Source: Streptomyces sp. SUK 48
Lineage (GTDB): Bacteria > Actinomycetota > Actinomycetes > Streptomycetales > Streptomycetaceae
Assembly: GCF_009650765.1 (NCBI RefSeq)
Contig: NZ_CP045740.1
Coordinates: 5,370,001-5,434,000 of the forward strand
Length of the DNA: 64,000 nt
Direction of reading: 5' to 3'
Shown here: positions 29,450-37,782 of the stretch, one piece after another
Layout of the letters: every line of letters begins with the position of its first letter
Numbering within the stretch: position 1 is the stretch's first letter
Program-made: the position numbers and the translations under genes
The notes under the pieces: model-generated
Told to the model about the DNA's origin: nothing
The model's database searches: none
The model's input: the letters and a program-made list of their open reading frames with translations, nothing else

Positions 29450-30393
29450 GGTCGGTCACCTGCCTGGATCAGGCCGCCCCGGCGCCGCATCAGCAGCGCG
29501 GTGAACGCCATGGAGAGGGCGAAGAGTACGAGGGCGACGACGCACGCGGAGCCGTAGTCGAAGCGCTGGAAGCCGAGGTTGTAGACCAGCTGGGGCAGGG
29601 TGAGCGTGGACTTGTCCGGGTAGCCGGGCTCGAACTGGGCGCCCGCGCCTTGGATCACCCCGGAGGCGACCTTCCCCGCGACCAGCGGCTCCGTGTAGTA
29701 CTGCATGGCCTGGATCACGCCGGTGACGACGGCGAACATCACGATGGGGGAGATGTTGGGCAGTGTCACGTACCGGAACCGCTGCCAGGCGGAGGCGCCG
29801 TCCAGCTCGGCCGCCTCGTACTGCTCCCTGGGCACGTCGAGCAGCGCGGCCATGAAGATCACCATCAGATCGCCGATGCCCCACAGCGCGAGCAGGGTCA
29901 GCGCCGGCTTGGACCAGTCCGGGTCGCTGAACCAGCCCGGCGCCGGTATCCCGGCCTTCTCCAGGAGCGAATCGACCGGCCCGGTACCGGGGTTGAGGAG
30001 GAAGGCGAAGGCCATGGTGGCGGCGACCGGCGGGGCGAGGTAGGGCAGGTAGAAGAGGGTGCGGAAGACACCCGTACCCGTCTTGATCCTCGTGACGAGC
30101 ATCCCGATGCCGAGCCCGAAGGCCACGCGCAGGGTCACCATCACCACGACCAGCCACAGCGTGTTGCGCAGCGCGGGCCAGAACAGCGGGTAGTGCTCGA
30201 AGACGTAGGCCCAGTTCTTTCCGCCGCTCCAGGCGGGCGGCCGGAAGCCGTCGTAGTGCATGAAGGAGAAGTAGACGGTCGAGATCAGCGGGTACGCGAA
30301 GAACACCGCGAAGCCGGTCAGCCACGGCGACAGGAAGGCGAGCGTGCGCAGCGCCGAGCGGCGGCGCTTGGCGGTCAGGGTGAGCGTGCTCAT
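29446..30393 (-). CDS. csnF: sugar ABC transporter permease (MalF type)
   Basis: A 315-residue permease with six membrane segments and the EAA loop QYEAAELDGASAWQRFRYV (about 215-235). It pairs with the downstream permease and follows the binding-protein gene by 3 bp, so the transporter genes are translated together. Confidence 0.88.
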   Translation of the reverse strand: MSTLTLTAKRRRSALRTLAFLSPWLTGFAVFFAYPLISTVYFSFMHYDGFRPPAWSGGKNWAYVFEHYPLFWPALRNTLWLVVVMVTLRVAFGLGIGMLVTRIKTGTGVFRTLFYLPYLAPPVAATMAFAFLLNPGTGPVDSLLEKAGIPAPGWFSDPDWSKPALTLLALWGIGDLMVIFMAALLDVPREQYEAAELDGASAWQRFRYVTLPNISPIVMFAVVTGVIQAMQYYTEPLVAGKVASGVIQGAGAQFEPGYPDKSTLTLPQLVYNLGFQRFDYGSACVVALVLFALSMAFTALLMRRRGGLIQAGDRP

Positions 30394-30396
30394 CGG

Positions 30397-31749
30397 CTAC
30401 CTCGCCTGCGCGATGTCCGTGTCGATCTGCGCGGCGGCCTTCTTCAGCCCGGCCGCCAGATCCGTGACCCTGCCGCTCTCGTAGTCGTAGCCCAGCTGCT
30501 GGAGCGTCACCAGGTACTGGCCGCCGTTGAGGGAGGCCGGGGTGGTGGTGGAGTCGGGGTCGGCGGCGATGTCCAGGAAGATCTTGAAGCGCGGATCGTA
30601 CGTCAGCTTCGGGGACTTGAGGGCCGCGAGGGTGGACGGCACGTTGTGGATGTCGTTGGCGAAGCCGACCACGGCGTCCGTGTCCGTGCTGATGTACTTC
30701 ACGAACTCCCAGGCCGCGTTCTGCTTGTGGCTGGTGGCGGCGATGCCGGTGATGGTGCCGGTGATGTAGCCCTTGCCGTACTGGTCCCTCTGATCGTCCG
30801 GTACGGGCAGCGGGGCGACGCCTGTCTGGAACTTCGGCTTGGCCTGCTCGGCCATCCCGAGCCGCCACTCGCCGTCCAGCTGCATGGCCACCTGGCCGGT
30901 GTGGAAGGGGTGCCTGGCGCCCCACTCGTCGCCGAGGGTGGAGCGGAACCTCTCCAGCTTCCGGAATCCGCCGAGTTCGTCCACGAGCCGCTTCTGGAGC
31001 GCGAACCCTTCTGCGAACGCCGGGTCGTTGGCGACGTTCGACTTCCCGTCCTCGGTGAAGTACGTCGGCGAGAACTGGCCGAGGTAGTGCTCGGTGGTGG
31101 TCTCCCAGCCGTGGTAGTCGGGCATGAATCCGAGCTGCTTGTACGAGTCCCCGTCGGGCACGGTCAGCCGCTCGGCGTCGGCCTCGAACTCGCTCCAGGT
31201 CCTGGGAGGTCGCTCGATCCCCGCCTTCGCGAACGCCGTCTTGTTGTAGTACAGCCCGTACGCGTCGCCGAGCAGCGGCACGGTGCAGCGGTCGCCGTCG
31301 AAGCGGGTGTACTCGTTCATCGCCTTCGGGAAGGTCGTCGCGGGGTCGATGCCCGCCTTCTTCAGGAAGGGGTCGAGGTCGATCAGTGCGCCCGAGGAGC
31401 AGAACTTGCCCACGTTGTTGGTGGTGAAGGAGGAGATCACGTCCGGGGCGTCGCCGCCGCCCGCGCGCAGCGCCTGGTTGATCTTGTCGTCGGTCATGTT
31501 GCCGACGATGTGCACATGGATGGCCGGGTGTGCCTTCTCGAACCCGGCGACCAGCTTCCTGACCGCCGCGACCTCGTTCGGCGCGCTCCAGGCGTGCCAG
31601 AAGTTGATCGTCGTGTCCTTGGTGGGGTCGTCCGTGGCGCCCGCGCCGGACTGCCCGGTGCAGGCGGCGGTCAGCAGCACGGCGGAGGCGGCGAGGGCGA
31701 GGGCGGCTGCGCGGGTGGCTCTGGTGACTCCGGGTGCTGCTGTGGGCAT
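30397..31749 (-). CDS. csnE: chito-oligosaccharide-binding lipoprotein
   Basis: A 450-residue type 1 solute-binding protein with a lipoprotein signal (LAASAVLLTAAC, modified Cys at about 30) and sugar-binding protein features: NFWHAWSAPNEV, DVISSFTTNNVGKF, LGDAYGLYYNKTAF, QVAMQLDGEW and AAWEFVKYIS. It captures the oligosaccharide outside the membrane and hands it to csnF/csnG. Upstream, between it and csnR, is an unusual tandem repeat. Confidence 0.87.
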   Translation of the reverse strand: MPTAAPGVTRATRAAALALAASAVLLTAACTGQSGAGATDDPTKDTTINFWHAWSAPNEVAAVRKLVAGFEKAHPAIHVHIVGNMTDDKINQALRAGGGDAPDVISSFTTNNVGKFCSSGALIDLDPFLKKAGIDPATTFPKAMNEYTRFDGDRCTVPLLGDAYGLYYNKTAFAKAGIERPPRTWSEFEADAERLTVPDGDSYKQLGFMPDYHGWETTTEHYLGQFSPTYFTEDGKSNVANDPAFAEGFALQKRLVDELGGFRKLERFRSTLGDEWGARHPFHTGQVAMQLDGEWRLGMAEQAKPKFQTGVAPLPVPDDQRDQYGKGYITGTITGIAATSHKQNAAWEFVKYISTDTDAVVGFANDIHNVPSTLAALKSPKLTYDPRFKIFLDIAADPDSTTTPASLNGGQYLVTLQQLGYDYESGRVTDLAAGLKKAAAQIDTDIAQAR

Positions 31750-31815
31750 GGCGAGATCTCCCAGGACGGTCGGGTCGGGGTGGGGAGGGCGCGGTGCGGG
31801 GGTATGTCGGGACCC

Positions 31816-31883
31816 GGGCCTTCTCGGGTGGGGCCGGGCTTTTTCGGGGGTCGGGCTTTTTCGGGACCTGGGCTTTTTTCGGG
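31816..31883. repeat. four tandem copies of a 13-14 bp T-tract repeat
   Basis: GGGCYTTYTCGGG-type units start at 31816 (GGGCCTTCTCGGG), 31836, 31853 (GGGCTTTTTCGGG each) and 31870 (six Ts), spaced 20, 17 and 17 bp. They fill the csnR-csnE gap. The regular helical-turn-like spacing could reflect repeated protein contacts or slippage expansion. Confidence 0.7.
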
Positions 31884-31896
31884 GTGCCGGGTCCGG

Positions 31897-33111
31897 TCAG
31901 CGGGAGGTGTCGAAGACCTCGTCCCGGGTGGTGGCGAGCGCGGACTCCAACGCGCCGCGCAGCACGGGGTGTTCGCGGATGTCACCGAGGACGAGCCGGG
32001 GCCGGGCCGCCGCCAGCTCCTCCAGCTCGGCCTGGATCAGGGCGCGCAGCACCTCGCCGCCGGCGGTCAGGGCGGAGCCGCTGAGGACGACGAGTTCGGG
32101 ATCGAGGACCGAGACCAGCGCGGCGAGACCGGTGGCGAGGCGGGTCGCGTACGCCGTCAGCAGCTCCCGGTGCGGGCCGCCGTCCGCGTGCTCGGCGGCC
32201 CGGGCCAGCAGCTCCCGCGCCGCCTCGGTGTACGGCCCGGGCGGCACGTCGGGGACGCCGAGCTCACGGGCCAGCTTCGGCAGCTCCTGGGCGCCGGCCA
32301 GCTCCTGGTAGCCGCCGCTGTTGGCCCGGGTCACCTGGCGCACCAGCGGCGTGCCGGGCACCGGCAGGAAGCCGACCTCGCCCGCGCCGCCGGTCCAGCC
32401 GCGGTGCAGCCGGCCGCCGAGGACGAGGGCGGCGCCGAGGCCCTCCTCGTTCCACAGCAGCACGAAGTCCCCGTGGCCGCGGGCGGCGCCGAGGCGCTGT
32501 TCGGCGACGGCGACGAGGTTGACGTCGTTCTCGTACTCGACCGGCATCGGCAGCGCGGCGGCGAGTTCGTCGAGCAGCGCGGGGGAGTGCCAGCCGGGCA
32601 GGTGCGAGGCGTAGCGCAGCCGGCCGGTGTTCGGGTCGAACGCGCCGGGCGTGCCGATGACGACCCGGTGCAGCTCGCCGCGCGCCAGCCCGGCCGCCTT
32701 CACGGCGCCGTCGAGGGCGTCGGCGACCTGTCGTACGACGGACCGCGCGGGCCTTCTGCCGGGGGTGGGCAGCTCGTACTCGCCGACCGTGCGGCCGGTG
32801 ATGTCGGCGACGGCGGCGCGGATGCGGTCCGGGGCGACGTCGAGCCCGGCGGCGTAGGCGGCGCCCGGGTTCACCGCGTACAGCTGGGCGCTGGGCCCCG
32901 GCCGGCCCTCGCTGGTCCCGGTGACCCGGACCAGCCCCGCGGCCTCCAGCCGGGCCAGCAGCTGGGAGGCGGTGGGCTTGGACAGCCCCGTCAGATTCCC
33001 GATCCTGGTCCGGGACAGCGGCCCGTGCTCCAGCAGCAGATCCAGCGCGGCACGATCGTTCATCGCACGCAGCACACGCGGGGTCCCCGGCGTACCGGCC
33101 GTTCCTGCCAT
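31897..33111 (-). CDS. csnR: ROK-family repressor CsnR
   Basis: A 404-residue ROK regulator. The N-terminal winged helix (LSRTRIGNLTGLSKPTASQLLARLEAAGLV) is followed by a ROK domain with an ATP-binding-like GLDVAPDRIRAAVADI, ENDVN and the EEGLGAALVLGGRL segment. The Cys-rich ROK zinc motif is absent: PLVRQVTRANSGGYQE stands where CxCGxxGC is usual. ATG 33111 is preferred; GTG 33132 lies only 3 bp from the operator palindrome and has no ribosome site. It represses chitosan-oligosaccharide uptake in S. coelicolor/lividans relatives. Confidence 0.85.
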   Translation of the reverse strand: MAGTAGTPGTPRVLRAMNDRAALDLLLEHGPLSRTRIGNLTGLSKPTASQLLARLEAAGLVRVTGTSEGRPGPSAQLYAVNPGAAYAAGLDVAPDRIRAAVADITGRTVGEYELPTPGRRPARSVVRQVADALDGAVKAAGLARGELHRVVIGTPGAFDPNTGRLRYASHLPGWHSPALLDELAAALPMPVEYENDVNLVAVAEQRLGAARGHGDFVLLWNEEGLGAALVLGGRLHRGWTGGAGEVGFLPVPGTPLVRQVTRANSGGYQELAGAQELPKLARELGVPDVPPGPYTEAARELLARAAEHADGGPHRELLTAYATRLATGLAALVSVLDPELVVLSGSALTAGGEVLRALIQAELEELAAARPRLVLGDIREHPVLRGALESALATTRDEVFDTSR

Positions 33112-33135
33112 GGATTCCGCCACCTGCCTCACTGT

Positions 33136-33150
33136 TAGGAAACTTTCCTA
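33136..33150. promoter_or_regulatory. CsnR-type operator palindrome
   Basis: TAGGAAACTTTCCTA is a perfect 7-1-7 palindrome directly upstream of csnR. It matches in type the AGGAAA/TTTCCT box known for CsnR repression in Streptomyces, so the operon is probably autoregulated. Confidence 0.75.
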
Positions 33151-33268
33151 TTGCGCCCGAACGTAAGCCCGGGGCGGAGGGGGCGTCAATACGCGAGACC
33201 CCCGAGGCAACAGAGTCGTTATCTCGGGGGCCGGGTGCGCGGGGCCTCGGGGGCCGGTCGCGCGAGCG

Positions 33269-34435
33269 CTACTTCCTCGGCGGAACCGTCCGCTGGGTCG
33301 TGATCGGGGTGGTCGCCATCGACTGCGGGGAGTCGGCGTTGGAGAAGGCGGAGGGGGCGGCGACCGCGGCGGTGGGGTCGGGGAGGTCCTGGACGTCCTC
33401 GACGGCCGTCGCGCCGCCCACGATGCGGATGTGCGCCGCGTCGAAGGCGCGCTTGATGCGCCAGCGCAGCTCGCGTTCGACGGCGACGGACTTGCCGGGC
33501 ATGGTCTTGGCGGAGACGCGGACCACCATGGAGTCGATGAGCACGGAGTCCAGGCCGAGGACCTCGATCGGGCCCCACAGCAGCTCGTTCCAGGGCTCTT
33601 CCTTGCTGGTCTTCTCGGCGACCTCGTCCAGCGTCGCCCTGACCCTGTCCAGGTCCTCGCTCGCGCGCACGGTCACGTCGACCCCGGCCGTCGCCCAGCC
33701 CTGGGACAGGTTGCCGATCCGCTTGACCTCGCCGTTGCGGACGTACCAGATCTCGCCCTCGGCGCCGCGCAGCTTCGTCACGCGCAGCCCGACCTCGATC
33801 ACCTCGCCGGTGGCCACGCCCGCGTCGATCACGTCGCCGACGCCGTACTGGTCCTCCAGGATCATGAACACGCCGGACAGGAAGTCCGTGACGAGGTTGC
33901 GCGCGCCGAAACCGATCGCGACACCGGCGACACCGGCGGACGCCAGCAGCGGCGCCAGGTTGATCTTGAAGGTGGACAGCACCATCAGCGCCGCCGTACC
34001 GAGGATCAGGAAGCTCGCCACCGAGCGCAGCACGGACCCGATCGCCGCCGACCGCTGCCGCCGCCGCTCCGCGTTGACCAGCAGTCCGCCCAGCGCGGTG
34101 CCGTCCACGGCCTGCGCGGTCCGGGCCATCCGCTCTATCAGCTTGGTGATCGCCCGCCGCACCACCGAGCGCAGCGCCACCGCCACGACGATGACCAGCA
34201 GGATCTGAAGCCCCATGGCGAGCCACGTCGACCAGTTCTGCTCGACCCAGCTCGCCGCGTTCGTCGCGCTGTCCTGGGCGTCCTGGAGCGTCGGCACCGC
34301 GGGCGCCGTACCCGACGGCGACGGGGACGGCGACGCACCGGCGGCCATCAGGACCACGGGCAAGGACGACACGGCAGGTACCTCCAGGTGCTGCACGGTC
34401 CGTACCGGTGGGGCGGGCAGGGTCTGCGAGGTCAC
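33269..34435 (-). CDS. small-conductance mechanosensitive channel, MscS family
   Basis: A 388-residue membrane protein: three or more membrane segments, the pore helix region GVAGVAIGFGARNLVTDFLSG (about 185-205), the beta domain LEDQYGVGDVIDAGVATGEV and a C-terminal ferredoxin-like domain. It opens under osmotic down-shock. The start is uncertain: GTG 34435 is taken, but the frame is open further and an ATG lies at MAAGASPSPSPSG. Confidence 0.82.
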   Translation of the reverse strand: MTSQTLPAPPVRTVQHLEVPAVSSLPVVLMAAGASPSPSPSGTAPAVPTLQDAQDSATNAASWVEQNWSTWLAMGLQILLVIVVAVALRSVVRRAITKLIERMARTAQAVDGTALGGLLVNAERRRQRSAAIGSVLRSVASFLILGTAALMVLSTFKINLAPLLASAGVAGVAIGFGARNLVTDFLSGVFMILEDQYGVGDVIDAGVATGEVIEVGLRVTKLRGAEGEIWYVRNGEVKRIGNLSQGWATAGVDVTVRASEDLDRVRATLDEVAEKTSKEEPWNELLWGPIEVLGLDSVLIDSMVVRVSAKTMPGKSVAVERELRWRIKRAFDAAHIRIVGGATAVEDVQDLPDPTAAVAAPSAFSNADSPQSMATTPITTQRTVPPRK

Positions 34436-34697
34436 GAAAAGATCACCGGACGGCGAGCACCACCACACTAACGGGGCATTGTGGGTGTCCCGCGCGGATC
34501 CGCCGAGGAGGAGCGCAGGAGAGACACGGCTCACCCCGGCTTGAACAGGCCGTGATCCGGGGGATGTATCCCCTGTGGTCGAAAACACTCCCAGCCCGTT
34601 ACCGGGACATGGTGGCGCCGCCACCAGGCATGAGGGGAGACTGGCTGCAGATCGTCCCGGCGCGAGCCACGCGCCGCCGACGCCCAAGGAGGCACCC

Positions 34698-35234
34698 GTG
34701 CCGCATGTCCTGGTCCTCAACGCGTCGTACGAGCCGCTCGGCGTCGTACCGCTCCGCCGCGCGCTCATCCTCGTCCTGGAGAACAAGGCCGTCTCCCTGG
34801 AGGAATCCGGCGCCTTCATGCACAGCGCGACCGTCACAGTCCCCGCACCCAGCGTGGTCCGGCTCAAGCGATTCGTCCGGGTTCCCTACCGCGGGCCCGT
34901 TCCGCTCACCCGCCGTGCGCTCTTCGCACGCGACGGGGGCCGGTGCATGTACTGCGGTGGCGTCGCAACCAGCGTCGACCACGTCATCCCGCGCAGCCGC
35001 GGGGGCAAGCACGTCTGGGACAACGTGGTGGCCTCCTGCCGCCGCTGCAACCACGTGAAGGCCGACCGCCACCTCGTCGAACTGGGCTGGCGCCTGCACC
35101 ACAAACCCGCCCCGCCCACCGGTCTGGCCTGGCGCATCATCGGCACCGGCCACAGGGACCCGCGCTGGCTGCCCTACCTACAGCCGTACGGCGCGGACGA
35201 CGCCATGGCCCGGATCGACGGCATCTCAGCCTGA
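34698..35234 (+). CDS. HNH endonuclease
   Basis: A 178-residue protein starting MPHVLVLNASYEPLGVVPLRRAL, typical of the actinobacterial stand-alone HNH family. The HNH/zinc site is CMYCGG, then DHVIPRSRGG, then WDNVVASCRRCNHVKADR. It probably cuts DNA, with a role in repair or restriction unknown. GTG 34698 follows AAGGAGG at ideal distance, which rules out the longer reading from 34575. Confidence 0.85.
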   Translation: MPHVLVLNASYEPLGVVPLRRALILVLENKAVSLEESGAFMHSATVTVPAPSVVRLKRFVRVPYRGPVPLTRRALFARDGGRCMYCGGVATSVDHVIPRSRGGKHVWDNVVASCRRCNHVKADRHLVELGWRLHHKPAPPTGLAWRIIGTGHRDPRWLPYLQPYGADDAMARIDGISA

Positions 35235-35423
35235 CGATCCGGGCCTTCGCGCGTCTCCCCCGCGTGCCGGCCTCCTCGGCCGGGGACGCGGGGCGCGGAG
35301 GCGTGCCCGCCCTTCGGCCGTATCGGCCGGCGCTGCCCCTGTCGCGTTGCGCTGCGTAACGTCACGCTCATCACTTGACGATCACGGTCCGGTGTGCGCT
35401 CCTTGTGACCATCTGTCGCTCTT

Positions 35424-35443
35424 ACTGAACCCTTACGTTCAGT
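35424..35443. promoter_or_regulatory. inverted repeat upstream of the 35497 gene
   Basis: ACTGAAC (35424-35430) and GTTCAGT (35437-35443) form 7-bp arms with a 6-bp spacer, about 55 bp before the next start. It could be an operator or a sigma-factor-region element. The rest of the 262-bp gap shows nothing else I can support. Confidence 0.4.
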
Positions 35444-35496
35444 GCCTTTGCGGCGGTATCACGGCTGTGATGCGGGCGAGAAAGTGAAAGAAGTCA

Positions 35497-36111
35497 GTGA
35501 GAGAGCCGATGGCTGACATCGCCGGGGCCGCCCTCCGGTCGGGGGTGCCGCTGGGTGCCCGCACCGCCGTGAAGCGCCTGCCGCTGGACGCCGGTACCCC
35601 CCTCGTCGCTGACGTCTGGATCGGCGGCGACCTCGGGTTCGTCCTCCTTCTGCACCGCAGGGGCGACGGCCTCGTGGCCGAAGAGCTGTACTACTCCTCG
35701 CGTGGAGAAGACGGCGTCTGGGAGTGCCCGGAACATCTCAGCGGGGGCATCGTGGGCGTGGAGACGGCGGACCCCTCCGCCGTCGAGTGCGCGCTCGCCG
35801 GGGCGCCGATGTCTGTGGTCGCTGAATCCGAGTCCCTGGTGTACACGAGACCCGGCCCCAAGAGCGACGGTGAGGCGTTCGTACACGTGTGGGAGCTCCT
35901 GGTGAGCGGTGCGGCGGACCTCATCGAGATCCAGCGCTCTTCACCGGCCCTCCCCGAGGCCCCGGCGCTCTCCAGGCGGGAGCTGACCGGCCCCTTGGTC
36001 CTCCTCGTCCTCCTGCCTGGCGAACGCGCGCGCGTTCAGGCCGTGCGAAGAGGGAATTCATCGCTCACTCGACTCGGTGCCCCACTGGAACTCCGTCACC
36101 CGGAGCAGTGA
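35497..36111 (+). CDS. hypothetical protein near a HATPase/XRE cassette
   Basis: A 204-residue soluble protein. The central part (GTPLVADVWIGGDLGFVLLLHRRGD, EELYYSSRGEDGVWECPEHLSGG) looks like a beta-rich domain; the end is Leu/Arg-rich. GTG 35497 has GAAAGAAG upstream; the in-frame ATG at 35509 is the alternative. Its 3' end overlaps the convergent ATPase gene by 47 bp. The family is not recognised. Confidence 0.65.
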   Translation: MREPMADIAGAALRSGVPLGARTAVKRLPLDAGTPLVADVWIGGDLGFVLLLHRRGDGLVAEELYYSSRGEDGVWECPEHLSGGIVGVETADPSAVECALAGAPMSVVAESESLVYTRPGPKSDGEAFVHVWELLVSGAADLIEIQRSSPALPEAPALSRRELTGPLVLLVLLPGERARVQAVRRGNSSLTRLGAPLELRHPEQ

Positions 36112-36538
36112 CCGGCGCGGGCCCGAGGCTCCACTGAGCCCAGACCGTCTTGCCGACGCCGACCCGTGGCGCCACGCCCCAGTCGTCCGCCAGTGCCTGG
36201 ACCAGCAGCAGACCCCGCCCGAACTGCTGGTCGCCGGTCACCGCACGGAGGCTCGGCCGGAGTTCGCCACGGGGGTCGCTGACCTCGACGCGGAGGGCGG
36301 CGGCCGTGGTGAGGACCCGCAGCCGGATGAACCGGCCGCGCAGGCTGCCGTGCAGCAGGGCGTTGGTCATCAGCTCGCTGACGACGAGGGCGACGTCTTC
36401 GGTGAGCGCCGTGTACCCCCACTCGCCGACCAGACGCGAGGTGCGGTGCCGGGCCAGGGTGACGCTGCGGGGGAGGGGGGTGTAGTCGAGCTGGTCCTCG
36501 TGGACGAGGGCGATGGGGGAGGGGATGGCGTCGGGCAT
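36065..36538 (-). CDS. ATP-binding protein, anti-sigma kinase-like HATPase
   Basis: A 157-residue protein with a GHKL ATPase fold: ALTEDVALVVSELMTNALLHG (N box), LRVEVSDPRGELRP (G1 box) and GDQQFGRGLLLVQALADDWGV (G2 box). It is like the many SpoIIAB/RsbW-like proteins of Streptomyces. It is divergent from the XRE/DUF397 pair, the usual neighbour of such genes. Confidence 0.85.
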   Translation of the reverse strand: MPDAIPSPIALVHEDQLDYTPLPRSVTLARHRTSRLVGEWGYTALTEDVALVVSELMTNALLHGSLRGRFIRLRVLTTAAALRVEVSDPRGELRPSLRAVTGDQQFGRGLLLVQALADDWGVAPRVGVGKTVWAQWSLGPAPVTAPGDGVPVGHRVE

Positions 36539-36673
36539 GGGGAGCCTCCGGTGAATTCGCTGAGTGAGCGACCGAAGGCTGACGGTAGCGACGCTTGAGT
36601 TATAGATGCAATGTCTGCGGAGATAATTGTCTCCAACGAGTGACGTGCCGTCAGGATGCGACAGACTGAGGCC

Positions 36674-37558
36674 GTGACTCGTACCTCATCCCTGGGTAAC
36701 CGAACGTCAACTGTCCTGGGCCGCAGGCTCGGTGGAGAACTGCTGCGGCTGCGGGACGCGGCGGGCAAGACCCAACGGCAGGCCGCCGAGGCGATCAACG
36801 CGACGAACTCGAAGATCGTGAAGATGGAACAGGGCTGGGTCCCGATGCGGGACCCGGACATCCGCGTGCTCTGCGAGTGCTACGGGCTCGACGATCCCGA
36901 GGCGGTGGGCCGGCTGCTGGACCTGGCCAGGCTGGACCGCGAACGCCGTAAGGCCAAGGGCTGGTGGCAGGACTCGCCCCACCCCGGCGCGCTCACGGAG
37001 TACATCGCACTGGAGGCTGCCGCCAGTCGAGTGCGCACATGGCAACTCTCCCTGGTCCCCGGTCTGTTCCAGACCGCCGAGTACGCCCGTGCGCTCGCGG
37101 TCAGCGAAGGCGCGGGTGTCTGGGAGGACCCGGACGAGATCGAGCGCCTGGTGGAGATCCGCATGCGCCGTCAGCAACGGCTGTACGACGAGCGCCCACT
37201 TGAGGTGTACGCCATCGTCTGGGAGGCGGCACTGCGGCAGTTGATCGGCGGTCCCGGCGTCATGCGCGCCCAGCTGGAGCACCTGCTGAAGGTGGCCGAA
37301 CTGCCCAACGTCCGTTTGCAGGTACTGCCGTTCCACGCGGGCGGGCACCCCTGTCTCACCGCTTCGTTTACCATCATCTCGTTCGCTGAGAGTGAGGCGG
37401 TGGACGTCGTTCACGCGGACACCAACACGTCCACGGTGTGGGCGGAGAACAAGTCCGACAGTACGGCGTACGACGCCTTCTTCGAGCGCACGGCCCGGCT
37501 CAGCCGCGCCCAGCGTGATTCGGCCCAGCTGATCGACACCATTCGCCAGGAGATCTGA
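36674..37558 (+). CDS. XRE-family regulator with DUF5753 (WhiJ-like)
   Basis: About 294 residues: an N-terminal helix-turn-helix (LGGELLRLRDAAGKTQRQAAEAINATNSKIVKMEQG) and a C-terminal DUF5753 domain (WQLSLVPGLFQTAEYARAL...). GTG 36674 is chosen by family pattern (TRTSSLGNRTSTVLGRRL); ATG 36656 is possible. The DUF397 gene begins 4 bp later. In Streptomyces these pairs, with a HATPase, form a large paralogous regulatory set related to whiJ and differentiation control. Confidence 0.85.
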   Translation: MTRTSSLGNRTSTVLGRRLGGELLRLRDAAGKTQRQAAEAINATNSKIVKMEQGWVPMRDPDIRVLCECYGLDDPEAVGRLLDLARLDRERRKAKGWWQDSPHPGALTEYIALEAAASRVRTWQLSLVPGLFQTAEYARALAVSEGAGVWEDPDEIERLVEIRMRRQQRLYDERPLEVYAIVWEAALRQLIGGPGVMRAQLEHLLKVAELPNVRLQVLPFHAGGHPCLTASFTIISFAESEAVDVVHADTNTSTVWAENKSDSTAYDAFFERTARLSRAQRDSAQLIDTIRQEI

Positions 37559-37562
37559 CCTC

Positions 37563-37736
37563 ATGCCCGAGTTCGACTTCGTGAAGTCCAGCTACAGCAA
37601 CACCGGGGGCGAGTGCGTCGAAGTCGCCCGCAACGTCCCCGACGTCGTCGCCGTCCGCGACTCCAAGACCCCCGACGGGCCGCTGCTCCGTCTCGACCCC
37701 CGTGCCTGGACGGAGTTCACTGTTTCGCTCGGCTGA
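37563..37736 (+). CDS. DUF397 small protein
   Basis: A 57-residue protein, MPEFDFVKSSYSNTGGECVE... ending TEFTVSLG, with the hallmarks of DUF397: KSSYSN, G-ECVEVA, VAVRDSKTPDGP and W-F near the end. It is the partner of the XRE/DUF5753 regulator immediately upstream (4 bp) and is thought to modulate it. Confidence 0.9.
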   Translation: MPEFDFVKSSYSNTGGECVEVARNVPDVVAVRDSKTPDGPLLRLDPRAWTEFTVSLG

Positions 37737-37782
37737 CGGCCCGGTCCCGGGAGCCCCCCCGCGCCCCCGGGACCGCACGGCG

